NCBI GenBank assembly: GCA_945878355.1
Contig: CAMCTC010000016.1
Span: 5,462 to 69,461, forward strand
Direction: 5' to 3'
DNA: 64,000 nucleotides
From: Bordetella parapertussis
GTDB taxonomy: Bacteria > Pseudomonadota > Gammaproteobacteria > Burkholderiales > Burkholderiaceae_C
Below are positions 47,745 through 57,354 of the stretch, one piece after another. Within the stretch, counting starts at the first letter, position 1. Each line of letters opens with the position of its first letter. The notes under the pieces were generated by a model. It searched no databases, was not told the DNA's origin, and was given only the letters and a program-made list of their open reading frames with translations. The position numbers and the translations under genes were made by a program.

Positions 47745-48539
47745 ATGGACACCCGCGTCGCACCCGCTCACCTGGCCAGCACTGAGAAGACAAAAATCTC
47801 GGTGCGCGACCTCAACTTCTACTACGGCGGCTTCCATGCGCTGAAGAACATCAACCTGACGTTGCCTGCCAACAAGGTCACGGCTTTCATCGGCCCGTCG
47901 GGCTGCGGCAAAAGCACGCTGCTGCGCACTTTCAACCGCATGTTCGAGCTCTACCCTGACCAGCGGGCCGAGGGTGAGATCCTGCTTGACGGCGAGAACA
48001 TCTTGAACAAAAAGTTCGATGTCAGTCTGATCCGGGCCAAGATCGGCATGGTGTTCCAGAAGCCGACGCCTTTCCCGATGTCGATCTACGACAACATCGC
48101 TTTTGGCATCAAATTGTTCGAGACACTGCCGCGGGCCGAGATGGACGAGCGGGTGGAATGGGCGCTCAAGAAAGCCGCGCTTTGGAACGAGGTCAAGGAC
48201 AAACTCGACCAAAGCGGCTCTGGCCTGTCGGGCGGGCAGCAGCAGCGTTTGTGCATCGCGCGCGGCATTGCGATCAAGCCCGAGGTGTTGCTGCTCGACG
48301 AGCCCTGCTCGGCGCTCGACCCGATTTCCACTGGCAAGATCGAAGAGCTGATCCACGAGCTCAAGGCCGACTACACCGTTTTGATCGTCACCCACAACAT
48401 GCAGCAGGCCGCGCGTTGCTCGGATTACACCGCTTATATGTACCTGGGTGATCTGATCGAATTCGGTGCCACGCCCGAGGTGTTCACGCAGCCCAAGCGC
48501 AAGGACACCGAGGACTACATCACCGGACGCTTCGGTTGA
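47745..48539 (+). CDS. pstB: phosphate ABC transporter ATPase PstB
   Basis: A 264-residue ATPase that powers PstCA and also takes part in phosphate signalling to PhoR. Walker A is GPSGCGKST (50-58), the Q-loop region is [20 protein letters not shown], the signature is [13 protein letters not shown] and Walker B is [18 protein letters not shown] some ten bases before ATG 47745 fixes the start; the frame is open further upstream. Confidence 0.97.
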   Translation: MDTRVAPAHLASTEKTKISVRDLNFYYGGFHALKNINLTLPANKVTAFIGPSGCGKSTLLRTFNRMFELYPDQRAEGEILLDGENILNKKFDVSLIRAKIGMVFQKPTPFPMSIYDNIAFGIKLFETLPRAEMDERVEWALKKAALWNEVKDKLDQSGSGLSGGQQQRLCIARGIAIKPEVLLLDEPCSALDPISTGKIEELIHELKADYTVLIVTHNMQQAARCSDYTAYMYLGDLIEFGATPEVFTQPKRKDTEDYITGRFG

Positions 48540-48585
48540 TGATCCGGCTGACAGACAACAAACCTGGCGATTCAAAGGATCCACC

Positions 48586-49293
48586 ATGAGCGGTAAACAT
48601 CTGTCCACGCAGTTCGACAACGAACTCAGCGGAATCTCCACTCGTGTGCTTGAGATGGGCGGGCTGGTCGAATCCCAGGTCGCGCAGGCCGTGCTCGCGC
48701 TGTCGACCTTCAACGGCGATGTGGCGACCCAGGTCCTTGAAGAGGAGCAGCGGGTGAACGCGATGGAGATCGAGATCGACCGCGATCTCTCTTCCATCAT
48801 CGCGCGGCGGCAACCCACAGCGCGTGACCTTCGGCTGCTGATCGCGGTGTCCAAGACCATTGCCAACCTCGAGCGCATTGGCGACGAGGCTGCGCGTATC
48901 GCCCGCACGGTTCAGCGCTTGCTGAATTCCGGCATGTCCAGCCGGCTGCGCCTGCCGGTGGCTGACCTGTCCTATGAGTCTGAACTGGCGACCAAGCAAT
49001 TGCGCAAGGCGCTTGATGCCTTCGCCAGGCTAGATACCGAGGCTGCGGTCGAAGTGCTGCGGCATGATGACCAGATCGATCAGGAGTTTGACGGCCTGAT
49101 GCGCAAACTCATCACCTACATGATGGAAGATCCGCGCACGATCTCGTCGGCCATCGACTTGGTGTTCGTCGCCAAGGCCATCGAGCGTGTCGGCGACCAT
49201 GCCAAGAACCTGGCCGAGCAGATCATCTATATCGTCAAGGGCACCGATGTGCGGCACAGCCCGGTCGATGCGGTCGAGAGTCTGGTGCGCTGA
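48586..49293 (+). CDS. phoU: phosphate signalling regulator PhoU
   Basis: A 235-residue all-helical protein made of two PhoU repeats (STQFDNELSGISTRVLEMGG at the start, LVFVAKAIERVGDHAKNLAE near the end, each with the metal-contact E/D-RVGDHA-type motif). It links PstB to PhoR and keeps PhoR in the inactive state when phosphate is plentiful. AAAGGA at 48574-48579 precedes ATG 48586. Placed between pstB and phoB as in other Burkholderiales. Confidence 0.96.
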   Translation: MSGKHLSTQFDNELSGISTRVLEMGGLVESQVAQAVLALSTFNGDVATQVLEEEQRVNAMEIEIDRDLSSIIARRQPTARDLRLLIAVSKTIANLERIGDEAARIARTVQRLLNSGMSSRLRLPVADLSYESELATKQLRKALDAFARLDTEAAVEVLRHDDQIDQEFDGLMRKLITYMMEDPRTISSAIDLVFVAKAIERVGDHAKNLAEQIIYIVKGTDVRHSPVDAVESLVR

Positions 49294-49318
49294 TGGATCC
49301 GAAGAGGAGCGAACAACG

Positions 49319-50020
49319 ATGAGCCAGATCGTGGTGGTTGAAGATGAACCGGCGATCGCCGAGCTGATTTCGATCAACTTGCGCCATGCTGGACACGAGG
49401 TGACGATCGCTGCCACCGCCGAGGCCGCCCGCCAGGAGATCGACGCGATGCTGCCTGATCTGGTGGTGTTGGACTGGATGCTGCCAGGACAGAGCGGTCT
49501 GGCCTTGGCTCGGTTTTGGCGTGCCAACGCCCGGACCCGGGAGTTGCCCATCATCATGCTCACCGCGCGGGGCGAGGAAATCGACAAGGTGGCTGGGCTG
49601 GATGCGGGCGCCGACGACTACCTGACCAAGCCGTTTTCGACCCAGGAGCTGATGGCCAGGATCCGTGCCGTGTTGCGTCGCAAGTTGCCTGAGGCGCTTG
49701 ATGACGTTGTCGAGTTGGCAGGACTGAGGATTGACCCGTCGACCCACCGAATCAGCCGCGGCGAGATCGATTTGAAAATGGGGCCGACAGAGTTTCGACT
49801 GCTGCATTTCCTGATGACCCATCCAGAGCGTGTGCACAGTCGCGCCCAATTGCTCGATCGCGTCTGGGGCGACCATGTCTTCATCGAAGAGCGGACAGTC
49901 GACGTGCACGTCAAGCGCTTGCGTGAGGCGCTGTCGCCTGCTCAATGCGCAGGCATGGTCGAAACCGTCCGTGGTGCGGGTTATCGACTGACTCGGCACG
50001 CCAGCCTGGCGCCAAGCTGA
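49319..50020 (+). CDS. phoB: phosphate regulon response regulator PhoB
   Basis: A 233-residue OmpR-family regulator. The receiver has acidic Glu9-Asp10, phospho-acceptor Asp52 in VVLDWMLPG and Lys in YLTKPFS. The winged helix is recognisable in KMGPTEFRLLHFLMTHPERV and DVHVKRLREAL. It should bind the Pho box upstream of pstS and thus regulate its own operon. GAGGAGC before ATG 49319 supports this start. Confidence 0.97.
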   Translation: MSQIVVVEDEPAIAELISINLRHAGHEVTIAATAEAARQEIDAMLPDLVVLDWMLPGQSGLALARFWRANARTRELPIIMLTARGEEIDKVAGLDAGADDYLTKPFSTQELMARIRAVLRRKLPEALDDVVELAGLRIDPSTHRISRGEIDLKMGPTEFRLLHFLMTHPERVHSRAQLLDRVWGDHVFIEERTVDVHVKRLREALSPAQCAGMVETVRGAGYRLTRHASLAPS

Positions 50021-50026
50021 GCCGCG

Positions 50027-51385
50027 ATGGTCTGGTTGCTGCCGCGCCCGTTGTTGGCTCTGTTGTCCCTTGCCACAGGGGGCGTGATCGGACATCTGGC
50101 CGGTTCGTCGATCGGCCTGCCGGAGGCGGGTGCGGTGTTCGGCGCAGCGCTCGCTGCTGGCTTGGCGGTGGCGCTGGACGCTTGGCGTGCTGCGCGGCTG
50201 ATGAGTTGGTTGCGTGGCGGGCAAGAACTCGACGCACCTCGCGATTCCGGATTCTGGGGTGAACTGGGCTATCGGCTTGAGCGCGCACTGCGCTCGCGCG
50301 AGCAGGCGCTGGCCGCCGAAAACCGGCGTCTCGATGAGTTTCTGTCGGCCATCGAAGCCTCGCCCAATGGCGTGCTGCTGCTCGACGCCATGGACCAGAT
50401 CGTCTGGTGCACAGCGGTTGCGGCGGACCACTTGGGTCTGGATGCGAAGCGCGACCTGCACCAGCCGATCACCAACCTGGTGCGGTTGCCGGCTTTCGTG
50501 GCCTATCTTCAAGAAGGTATCTGGCGCGAACCCATCACGCTGGTCGCGCCTGGCGGGCGCGGCAGTTTGCAGGTTGTGTTGAGGCGTTATGGCGATGGCC
50601 AGAAGCTGGTGATTTCGCAAGACGTCACCGAGCGTTTGCGCGCCGAGGCCATGAGGCGTGATTTCGTCGCCAACGTATCGCACGAGATCCGTACCCCACT
50701 CACGGTGTTGGCGGGATTTGTTGAAACCATGGCCAACTTGCCGCTGGCCGAGGTTGAACGCGCCAGGGTGCTCAAGCTGATGCAGCAGCAGACCGACAGG
50801 ATGCAGGTGCTGGTGTCCGACTTGCTGACACTGGCCCAGCTAGAGGGCAGCCCCAGGCCGCCGGCTGACCGCTGGGTGGGGATCGCTTCGCTGCTGCACC
50901 GCGTACTGGGTGATGCCCGCACCCTGTCGGCCGGCCGGCACCAGATCGAATTGACCGAACCGCCCGATCTGGAACTGGCGGGTCTGGAGGCCGAACTGCT
51001 CAGTGCAGTGACCAATCTGGTTCAAAACGCGGTGCGCTACACGCCTGCCGGTGGGCTGATACAGATTGCCTGGCATGGCAAGGTTGATGGTGGCGGTGAG
51101 GTCGAGGTTCGAGACAATGGCATTGGCATTGCGCGCGATCATTTGCCGCGCCTGTCCGAGCGCTTTTACCGGGTCGATGGCAGCCGATCGCGCGACACCG
51201 GCGGCACTGGCTTGGGACTGTCCATCGTCAAGCATGTGATGCAACGCCACGGCGGGGCGCTGGAGATCGACAGCGAGCCCGGGGTTGGGTCACGTTTCCG
51301 GCTGTTGCTGCCGGCAGGTCGGATCCGCAGCCGGTCGGGTGCAACCGCGCCATCCGGTCGGGACGTCGCAGGGTCAGCGGCTTAG
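50027..51385 (+). CDS. phoR: phosphate regulon sensor kinase PhoR
   Basis: A 452-residue histidine kinase. Two hydrophobic stretches at the N-terminus (about 4-22 and 35-50) anchor it, followed by a PAS domain (LSAIEASPNGVLLLDAMDQI). The phospho-accepting His219 is in NVSHEIRTPLTVL. The ATPase domain contains NLVQNAVRYTPAGG, DNGIGIARDHLPRL and TGGTGLGLSIVKHVMQ. The start is 6 bases after phoB. Its last 12 bases overlap the convergent membrane-protein gene. Confidence 0.96.
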   Translation: MVWLLPRPLLALLSLATGGVIGHLAGSSIGLPEAGAVFGAALAAGLAVALDAWRAARLMSWLRGGQELDAPRDSGFWGELGYRLERALRSREQALAAENRRLDEFLSAIEASPNGVLLLDAMDQIVWCTAVAADHLGLDAKRDLHQPITNLVRLPAFVAYLQEGIWREPITLVAPGGRGSLQVVLRRYGDGQKLVISQDVTERLRAEAMRRDFVANVSHEIRTPLTVLAGFVETMANLPLAEVERARVLKLMQQQTDRMQVLVSDLLTLAQLEGSPRPPADRWVGIASLLHRVLGDARTLSAGRHQIELTEPPDLELAGLEAELLSAVTNLVQNAVRYTPAGGLIQIAWHGKVDGGGEVEVRDNGIGIARDHLPRLSERFYRVDGSRSRDTGGTGLGLSIVKHVMQRHGGALEIDSEPGVGSRFRLLLPAGRIRSRSGATAPSGRDVAGSAA

Positions 51386-53083
51386 CGCAACCGGGTTCGG
51401 CGAGCCTGGCGCGCGGCGATAGACGACGACGACCTCGGCGCGCTCGGTGGGCCCGCGCACGCGCGCCACTTCTTGCCAGCCCTGTTCTCGCAGTGCTTCG
51501 TAGGCAGCGGCGCTGGCACTGGCCGCCGGACCGCGCTCGATCAGCAGCTTGACCAGCACCGGGCATTCAGTCGCGTTGGCGCTGGCGTTCACCAGTCGCT
51601 TGCCATGGAACTCCAAGGCCGCGATCAACGAGTTCGATGCGCCGGGCGCCGCGATGCAGACCGCACCGCTGAGATGTTGAAGCAAGCGCGCGGCAAGCGT
51701 CCGGTTGCTGCGGGCATAGTCCAACAGCGGTAAACCCAGCGTCATCAGCAGCAACCAGCACAGCGCCACGCCGCCCGCTGGCAGCACCAAGCTCTTCCAG
51801 ATCACCGGCCGGTGGCGAGTGGTGCGCCAGCGAACCAGCGCGATCCAGGCCAGGGTTGCGAGCAAGCCCAGGCCCAGCGCCGGCAGCGACAAAACCGGCT
51901 CAAAGCCGGGCGCCAAGCGCTGCACGGCGGCTTGCGCGGCTACCGGTACACCGGTCTGCATCGCGCCATAGAAGATCCAGATGATCAGCGCGCTCAACGT
52001 GAAAAAGAATACCGAGAGCCAGTCGATGGCTGCAGTCCTGGCACGCTGCAGCGTTGGCAAGGCGAAGGCTGCCAGCACGGCGACACCAGGCACCCCCAGC
52101 ATCAGCGCGCGGTCGGAGCTGCCCATCGCCACGCAGCCGGCTGTGGCGACCAGCAAGCCCAGCAACGGAATCGCCAGATGGTGTTGGCCCAACTGGCGAC
52201 GCCAGCACCACAGCGTCCACAGCGCCATCGGCCAGGCGGGCCATAAAAACCACAGCCACAGCCGGGCCAACTGTGGCAGTTCGAGAGTGGGCGCGATTCG
52301 CCAAGCCCAGCTGCCGCTGATCCAGGCCATCAGCGCTGCGGCCAGGGTGGCGACAGCCAGCCAGGGTGCCAGCGCTTTCAGCCCTGAATTGCTGCTGCGC
52401 AGGCACAGCAGCGCTGCACCCAAGCCCCAGAGCAGTGCCATCGCAGGGGCACCGCTGGCGGCCAGCGCCGGCAAGCACAGCAGAACGCCGAGGCGGGCTT
52501 GCCAGCCACGGTGAGGTGCCGACGCGACGGCCCATTGGAGACTCGCCACCGAGGCCAGTTGTGCCAATTCTGGGGTTGTCTCGTGTCCAAGCTGCAGCAA
52601 TCCGAGCGTGGCGATCAGCGCCAGCAACGCGCCATCGGCGATCGCTCGGGCATAGTCCACTGGTGCGGCCTCGCCGCCGAAGGCCAGTGGCAGCGGCTGC
52701 GCAGCTTCGCTACGGGCGAGGTGAAAAGTGGCATACCACACCGCGACCAGCGTCAGCACCAACATCATCGCGAAGGGAAGTCGTGCGGCCAGCGCTGGCT
52801 CCAACCAGGGCTGCGCAGCCTGAATCGCCAGCGCGCCTATCCAATGCGGCAGCAGCGCTGCGCCAGTGCTCACGCCACCGAGGGCTGGGCTGAGCCAATG
52901 CGCTCTGCCTTCGGCGATGGCCAACATCTGGCCAAAAGCGCTGAGGTCAGCGCCTCGCCAGGGATCACGCCCGATCAGGCCCGGCAGCACATAGGCCGCG
53001 CACAACAGCAGCAAGGCCAGGCGCGGCAAGCGCGTCACGGCCAGTTGGGTTACCAGTGCGGGGTTGGGGGTATTGTTGATCAC
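51374..53083 (-). CDS. polytopic membrane protein, possible ArnT/PMT-like glycosyltransferase
   Basis: A protein of about 569 residues with roughly eleven to twelve hydrophobic helices and a C-terminal soluble domain of ~100 residues (from AVCIAAPGASNSLIAALEFH). The first loop, GLIGRDPWRGADLSAFGQML, resembles the acidic loop of GT-C fold glycosyltransferases such as ArnT, so a lipid-linked sugar transferase is possible but unproven. The start is unsure: GTG 53083 is used here; TTG 53107 would lie inside the hairpin at 53106-53129, and neither has a ribosome binding site. Confidence 0.6.
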   Translation of the reverse strand: MINNTPNPALVTQLAVTRLPRLALLLLCAAYVLPGLIGRDPWRGADLSAFGQMLAIAEGRAHWLSPALGGVSTGAALLPHWIGALAIQAAQPWLEPALAARLPFAMMLVLTLVAVWYATFHLARSEAAQPLPLAFGGEAAPVDYARAIADGALLALIATLGLLQLGHETTPELAQLASVASLQWAVASAPHRGWQARLGVLLCLPALAASGAPAMALLWGLGAALLCLRSSNSGLKALAPWLAVATLAAALMAWISGSWAWRIAPTLELPQLARLWLWFLWPAWPMALWTLWCWRRQLGQHHLAIPLLGLLVATAGCVAMGSSDRALMLGVPGVAVLAAFALPTLQRARTAAIDWLSVFFFTLSALIIWIFYGAMQTGVPVAAQAAVQRLAPGFEPVLSLPALGLGLLATLAWIALVRWRTTRHRPVIWKSLVLPAGGVALCWLLLMTLGLPLLDYARSNRTLAARLLQHLSGAVCIAAPGASNSLIAALEFHGKRLVNASANATECPVLVKLLIERGPAASASAAAYEALREQGWQEVARVRGPTERAEVVVVYRRAPGSPNPVALSR

Positions 53084-53105
53084 CGGAAAATCATCGGTGG
53101 CATGC

Positions 53106-53129
53106 AAACGGGCCCCTCGGGGCCCGTTT
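53106..53129 (-). terminator. strong hairpin downstream of rpmE2
   Basis: AAACGGGCCC (53106-53115) and GGGCCCGTTT (53120-53129) form a perfect 10-bp stem with a four-base loop. On the minus strand the stem ends in TTT and lies 60 bases after the rpmE2 stop. It separates rpmE2 from the membrane-protein gene. Confidence 0.7.
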
Positions 53130-53189
53130 CGGTGGGGTCAAGAATGCAGTTTCTTGCGCTGTCTTGACTCGCCAGTCCACCGGAGTCGC

Positions 53190-53465
53190 TCAGGCAGCAG
53201 TGGACTTCTTGTTGATGCCCAGGCTCGCAAACTTGTTGCGGAACTTCTCGACCCGGCCACCCAGGCTGTCGATGCTCTTTTGCGTGCCGGTGTAGAACGG
53301 ATGGGTTTCGCTCGTGGTTTCAAGCTTGACCATCGGCAGTTCGCGGCCGTCGTCCATCTTGACGGTTTCGCGCGTGTTGACCGTCGAGCGGGTCACGAAC
53401 TTGAAGCCGTTGGACAGGTCGACGAAGCAAACGTCGCGGTAGTTGGGGTGAATGCCGTCTTTCAT
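53190..53465 (-). CDS. rpmE2: 50S ribosomal protein L31 type B
   Basis: A 91-residue L31 of the zinc-independent B type: MKDGIHPNYRDVCFVDLSNG, SETHPFYTGTQKSIDSLGGR and VEKFRNKFASLG are all family segments. The CXXC zinc-binding pairs of type A are absent; only one Cys is present. It follows rho on the same strand (101 bases), a conserved order in Comamonadaceae. It has its own terminator-like hairpin. Confidence 0.96.
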   Translation of the reverse strand: MKDGIHPNYRDVCFVDLSNGFKFVTRSTVNTRETVKMDDGRELPMVKLETTSETHPFYTGTQKSIDSLGGRVEKFRNKFASLGINKKSTAA

Positions 53466-53566
53466 GGGGAACCTTTGTTCAACAACGCTTGTTACCGGGA
53501 GCCACGGGGCAGGGTGCCACGCACTTGCCGCAAGCGCGAAACCCGGGATTATAGGTGGGTAACGCT

Positions 53567-54829
53567 TCAGCCGCCTCGACGCATCATGTCGAAGAAGTCT
53601 AGGTTGTTCTTGCTCGCCTTCATCTTGTCGAGCATGAACTCCATCGCCTCGATCTCGTCCATGTTGTAGAGCAGTTTGCGCAGGATCCAGGTCTTTTGCA
53701 GGATCTCGGGCTTGAGCAGCAGTTCTTCGCGCCGGGTGCCACTCTTGTTGATCAGGATCGAGGGGTAGACGCGCTTCTCGGCCATCCGGCGGTCGAGGTG
53801 GATCTCGCAGTTGCCGGTGCCCTTGAATTCCTCGTAGATCACCTCGTCCATGCGTGAGCCGGTGTCGATCAGCGCGGTGCCGATGATGGTCAGTGACCCG
53901 CCTTCCTCGACGTTGCGCGCTGCGCCGAAAAAGCGCTTGGGCCGTTGCAACGCGTTGGCATCGACGCCACCGGTTAGCACCTTGCCCGACGACGGCAGCA
54001 CGTTGTTGTAGGCCCGAGCCAGTCGGGTGATCGAGTCGAGCAGGATGACCACGTCCTTCTTCATCTCGACCAGACGCTTGGCGCGCTCGATCACCATCTC
54101 GGCCACCTGCACATGGCGGGCCGCGGGTTCGTCGAAGGTGGAGGAGATGACCTCACCGCGCACAGTGCGCTGCATTTCGGTCACTTCCTCGGGCCGCTCG
54201 TCGACCAGCAGCACGATCATGTGGATGTCTGGGTGGTTGGCCACCAGCGCATGGGCGATGTGCTGCATCATCACCGTCTTGCCGGTCTTGGGTTGGGCCA
54301 CCAGCAGGGCGCGCTGGCCTTTGCCGATCGGTGCGACCAGATCGATGATGCGACTGGTGATGTTTTCCTCACCCTTGATGTCGCGCTCGAGCTTGAAGGC
54401 CTCTTTCGGGAAGAGCGGCGTCAAGTTCTCGAACATGATCTTGTGCTTGCTCTCCTCGGGGGTGACGTCGTTGACGCGGTCGACCTTGACCAGCGCGAAG
54501 TAGCGTTCACCGTCCTTGGGCACCCGCACTTCGCCTTCGATCATGTCGCCGGTGTGCAGGTTGAAGCGTCGGATCTGGCTCGGCGACAGGTAGATGTCGT
54601 CGGTGCTGGCCATGTAGCTGGCTTCGATCGAGCGCAGGAAGCCGAAGCCGTCGGGCAGCACCTCAAGCACGCCGTCGCCGAACACCTGCTCGCCACCGCG
54701 GGCGCGCTTTTTCATGATGGCAAACATCAACTCCTGCTTGCGCAGGCGGGCGACGTTGTCGATCTCCAGTGCCTCGCCCATCGTGATGAGTGCGGAGACG
54801 TGGAGCGCCTTCAGTTCGGATAGATGCAT
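53567..54829 (-). CDS. rho: transcription termination factor Rho
   Basis: A 420-residue hexameric RNA helicase. The N-terminal RNA-binding domain ([20 protein letters not shown] and [20 protein letters not shown]) is followed by the ATPase with Walker [13 protein letters not shown], Walker [18 protein letters not shown] and the [20 protein letters not shown] loop. Length equals that of E. coli Rho (419). The long upstream region contains an intrinsic terminator and is a candidate for autogenous control. Confidence 0.97.
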   Translation of the reverse strand: MHLSELKALHVSALITMGEALEIDNVARLRKQELMFAIMKKRARGGEQVFGDGVLEVLPDGFGFLRSIEASYMASTDDIYLSPSQIRRFNLHTGDMIEGEVRVPKDGERYFALVKVDRVNDVTPEESKHKIMFENLTPLFPKEAFKLERDIKGEENITSRIIDLVAPIGKGQRALLVAQPKTGKTVMMQHIAHALVANHPDIHMIVLLVDERPEEVTEMQRTVRGEVISSTFDEPAARHVQVAEMVIERAKRLVEMKKDVVILLDSITRLARAYNNVLPSSGKVLTGGVDANALQRPKRFFGAARNVEEGGSLTIIGTALIDTGSRMDEVIYEEFKGTGNCEIHLDRRMAEKRVYPSILINKSGTRREELLLKPEILQKTWILRKLLYNMDEIEAMEFMLDKMKASKNNLDFFDMMRRGG

Positions 54830-54969
54830 TTAAGGAGTCACCGGATGGTGGAGGTGGATTCGCGCCTGGCCATGACAGCGGGGCTTGCGGGGTGGCGACC
54901 CTGGTCGAGGGACTGACCGATACCCGTGACGGGTCGGTGAACGGCGGCAAAGTGTGCCGAACCCGTTAT

Positions 54970-54993
54970 AAAAGAAACCCCGCAACAAGCGGG
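54970..54993 (-). terminator. intrinsic terminator between trxA and rho
   Basis: On the minus strand CCCGC (54993-54989), loop TTGTT, GCGGG (54983-54979) is followed by GTTTCTTTTATAA. It ends trxA transcripts and, if rho is transcribed from near the trxA stop, would lie in the rho leader. Confidence 0.6.
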
Positions 54994-55118
54994 CGGAACT
55001 GTCGGTTTTCTGTTCGATTGCCCGAAACCTCGCGCTGAACCAGATGACTTCTGGCAGGCGTGGCAGCTTGAGCCTGGGTCAGCGCGCTTGCAGCCGCGTT
55101 GACCCTCACAATCAAATG

Positions 55119-55148
55119 ATTATAGATGCGGTTCGATGAATGCCGCCA
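55119..55148 (-). promoter_or_regulatory. possible promoter of rho inside the end of trxA
   Basis: On the minus strand TTGGCG (55148-55143) and TATAAT (55124-55119) are 18 bases apart; the -10 is perfect and overlaps the trxA stop codon, while the -35 matches four of six. It would give a leader of about 280 bases before the rho ATG. A second -10-like TATAAC lies at 54970-54965. Confidence 0.35.
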
Positions 55149-55449
55149 ACTGCGCCTTGGACACAGCGCCAACCTTGGTCGCGGCGAGCTGGCCGCCCTT
55201 GAACAGCATCAGTGTCGGGATGCCGCGGATACCGAACTTGGCCGGAATTTCGCGGTTCTCGTCGACGTTCATCTTGGTGATCTGCAGGCGCGAACCGAGT
55301 TCCTTGGCCGTCTCGTCGAGGATGGGCGCGATCATCTTGCAGGGACCACACCACTCGGCCCAATAGTCCACCAGCACAAGTGTTTCCGATTTCATCACGT
55401 CGACTTCGAACGTGGCATCGGTGGTGTGCTTGATCAGTTCACTGCTCAT
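55120..55449 (-). CDS. trxA: thioredoxin 1
   Basis: A 109-residue disulfide reductase with the WCGPC active site in VDYWAEWCGPCKMIAPIL and the cis-Pro segment GIRGIPTLMLFKGG. ATG 55449 is preceded by AAGGAAC and gives the usual length; the frame is open upstream without homology-like sequence. It is followed by rho, as in many proteobacteria. Confidence 0.97.
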   Translation of the reverse strand: MSSELIKHTTDATFEVDVMKSETLVLVDYWAEWCGPCKMIAPILDETAKELGSRLQITKMNVDENREIPAKFGIRGIPTLMLFKGGQLAATKVGAVSKAQLAAFIEPHL

Positions 55450-55644
55450 CGTTGTTCCTTGGGGCGCCTGAAGCGGCGAAAAGCCCTTGATGCAGGCGGT
55501 TGTCATTTTCGCACAAAGGTCTGTGGCGCGTGCGCTGGGACTGGCATAGCGTGTGGCGCGAACAGCACCGCGCTCTGCCGTTTGTTCGCGGGTTTGGCGT
55601 GCGCAGGCTTGTGTCCAATCGGCGAACACATCAATCCCTGCGCC

Positions 55645-57354
55645 ATGGCCGCATTAGCTTCGCATCCCGCCGGGTCATTCAACGCCCCACGCCAACTGGG
55701 CCGCTTTCAATTGCAGCGCTCTTTGGGCGTGAGCGCGCGAACGCTGCTGTGGCTGGCGACTGATCCGCAAGATAGCCGGGCGCTGGTACTGGCCATGCCG
55801 CGCCGCCAGCCTGCCGACGCTGACGGTTTGCAGCGGTGGCTGGCTGCCGCGCACCATGTGGCCCGAATCAAGCATCCTGGGCTGGCCGCTGTGGTGGAAG
55901 TTGGCGAGCATGGCGCCTGGCCTTACCTGGCTTATGACGGTGGCCAGGCACTCACGATGGCTGATCGGCTCGGTAGCCAAGGCCTGCCATTGGCCGAGTC
56001 GATGCGCTGTGCGATGGAGGTGTTGCAGGCGCTGGCGTTTGCCCACGAAGCCGGTATTGCGCACGGTGATTTGCAGGCCAGCATGTTCTTGCTGCAGCAG
56101 GACGGAAGCAGCCGCCTGATAGGGCTGGGCGCGGCGCTAGCGCCGCAAGATCCAGCGCCCGGCATGCAGGTTCAGCGCCAGGAGGCTGAACGCGATCTGT
56201 TGGCATTTGGCCTGGTGCTTCACCATGCGCTGGCTGGGCAGCCTGCGCTGGGTTTGTCGGACGTCGGTGCGGTGATCGACCGCATGCCACCCCGAGGCCG
56301 CGACAGCGTTCGGCTGCCCAGGTCGACCTCTGGGCCGATCCCGGAGGCCTTGCGATCGATCGTCAACCGCGCCACCGAGCGCCAACCTCGTCAGCGCTAC
56401 CGCAACGCGCGGACCTTGGCGGGCGCCATCGACGGCTGGTCGCGCACCGATGCGAAGTCCGGCGGCGAACCCATCCGCTTGTTGCTTGACCGGATGCGTG
56501 TCTCGGGCTTTTTGCCCGCCATGCCAGGAAGCGCTGCCCGAGCGGCGCGGATTGCGCTGATGGAGGGCGAATGCACCAATGCGCTGGCCGACAGCGTGAG
56601 GCAAGACCTTTGCTTGAGCTTGGAGTTGCTTCGCTGCGCCAACTGTCCCGAAATGCAGGGCGTGTTGGGGGATGGTGGCGGCGCCATCCTCACCTTGCGC
56701 CGTGCCGTCGCGATGGTGGGGTTGAATGGTTTGCGCCGCGCGGCCATGGCCTTGCGGGTTTGGCCCGGGTCGCTCAACGAGGACCAGGCCGGCGAACTGG
56801 CCCAACTGATCGCCCGGGTTCAACAGGCGGGAAGGGCGGCGCAGTGCTTGCGGCCTGCCGGCTATGACGCCGAACTGGTGGCCTTGCTGGCCATGCTCCA
56901 AAACCTGGGCCGGCTCGCGTTGCAGCACCACTTTCCGGAAGAGGCGGCGCAGATTCGCCGTCTGATGCAGCCAGCGCCGCCGCTTGCTGCGGGCGAGGCT
57001 GAGCAACCCGGCATGAGCGAGGAGTCGGCCTGCCTGGCCGTGCTCGGGGTCGATGTCGACGCCATCGGGACGGCGGTGGGCCGCCAATGGGGGTTTGACG
57101 ACGAGGCCTTGTGTATGGTTCGTCGTCTGCCGCAGTCTGTCTCTGTGCATTTCACCGACGCCGACCAAGACCTGCTGCGCTTGACAGCAAGCTGTGCCAA
57201 TGAGCTGGTCGATGCCTGGTCCTTGCCTGAGCTTCAGCGCGCGGCCTGCGTGCACCGGGTGGCTCAGCGCTACGGCAGGGCTTTGGGTTTGAGCATCCGC
57301 GATCTGGTGGCCGCAGCACAGAGCTCGGCATGCGAACTGGCTGCGCCTGCTTGA
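55645..57354 (+). CDS. pseudokinase-HDOD fusion protein
   Basis: A 569-residue cytosolic protein. Residues ~15-270 have the outline of a Ser/Thr protein kinase (GRFQLQRSLGVSARTLLWLA, HPGLAAVVEVGEHG, VLQALAFAHEAGIAHGDLQA), but every catalytic element is lost. The Gly loop has one Gly, no VAIK lysine is seen near LVLAMP, HRDLKPxN reads HGDLQASM (140-147) and DFG reads GLG (160-162). Residues ~300-569 form an HDOD domain (CTNALADSVRQDLCLSLELL, GGGAILTLRRAVAMVGLNGL, LVALLAMLQNLGRLALQHHF). HDOD proteins act as signalling scaffolds. Start ATG 55645 precedes the kinase fold; divergent from trxA. Role unknown. Confidence 0.75.
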   Translation: MAALASHPAGSFNAPRQLGRFQLQRSLGVSARTLLWLATDPQDSRALVLAMPRRQPADADGLQRWLAAAHHVARIKHPGLAAVVEVGEHGAWPYLAYDGGQALTMADRLGSQGLPLAESMRCAMEVLQALAFAHEAGIAHGDLQASMFLLQQDGSSRLIGLGAALAPQDPAPGMQVQRQEAERDLLAFGLVLHHALAGQPALGLSDVGAVIDRMPPRGRDSVRLPRSTSGPIPEALRSIVNRATERQPRQRYRNARTLAGAIDGWSRTDAKSGGEPIRLLLDRMRVSGFLPAMPGSAARAARIALMEGECTNALADSVRQDLCLSLELLRCANCPEMQGVLGDGGGAILTLRRAVAMVGLNGLRRAAMALRVWPGSLNEDQAGELAQLIARVQQAGRAAQCLRPAGYDAELVALLAMLQNLGRLALQHHFPEEAAQIRRLMQPAPPLAAGEAEQPGMSEESACLAVLGVDVDAIGTAVGRQWGFDDEALCMVRRLPQSVSVHFTDADQDLLRLTASCANELVDAWSLPELQRAACVHRVAQRYGRALGLSIRDLVAAAQSSACELAAPA

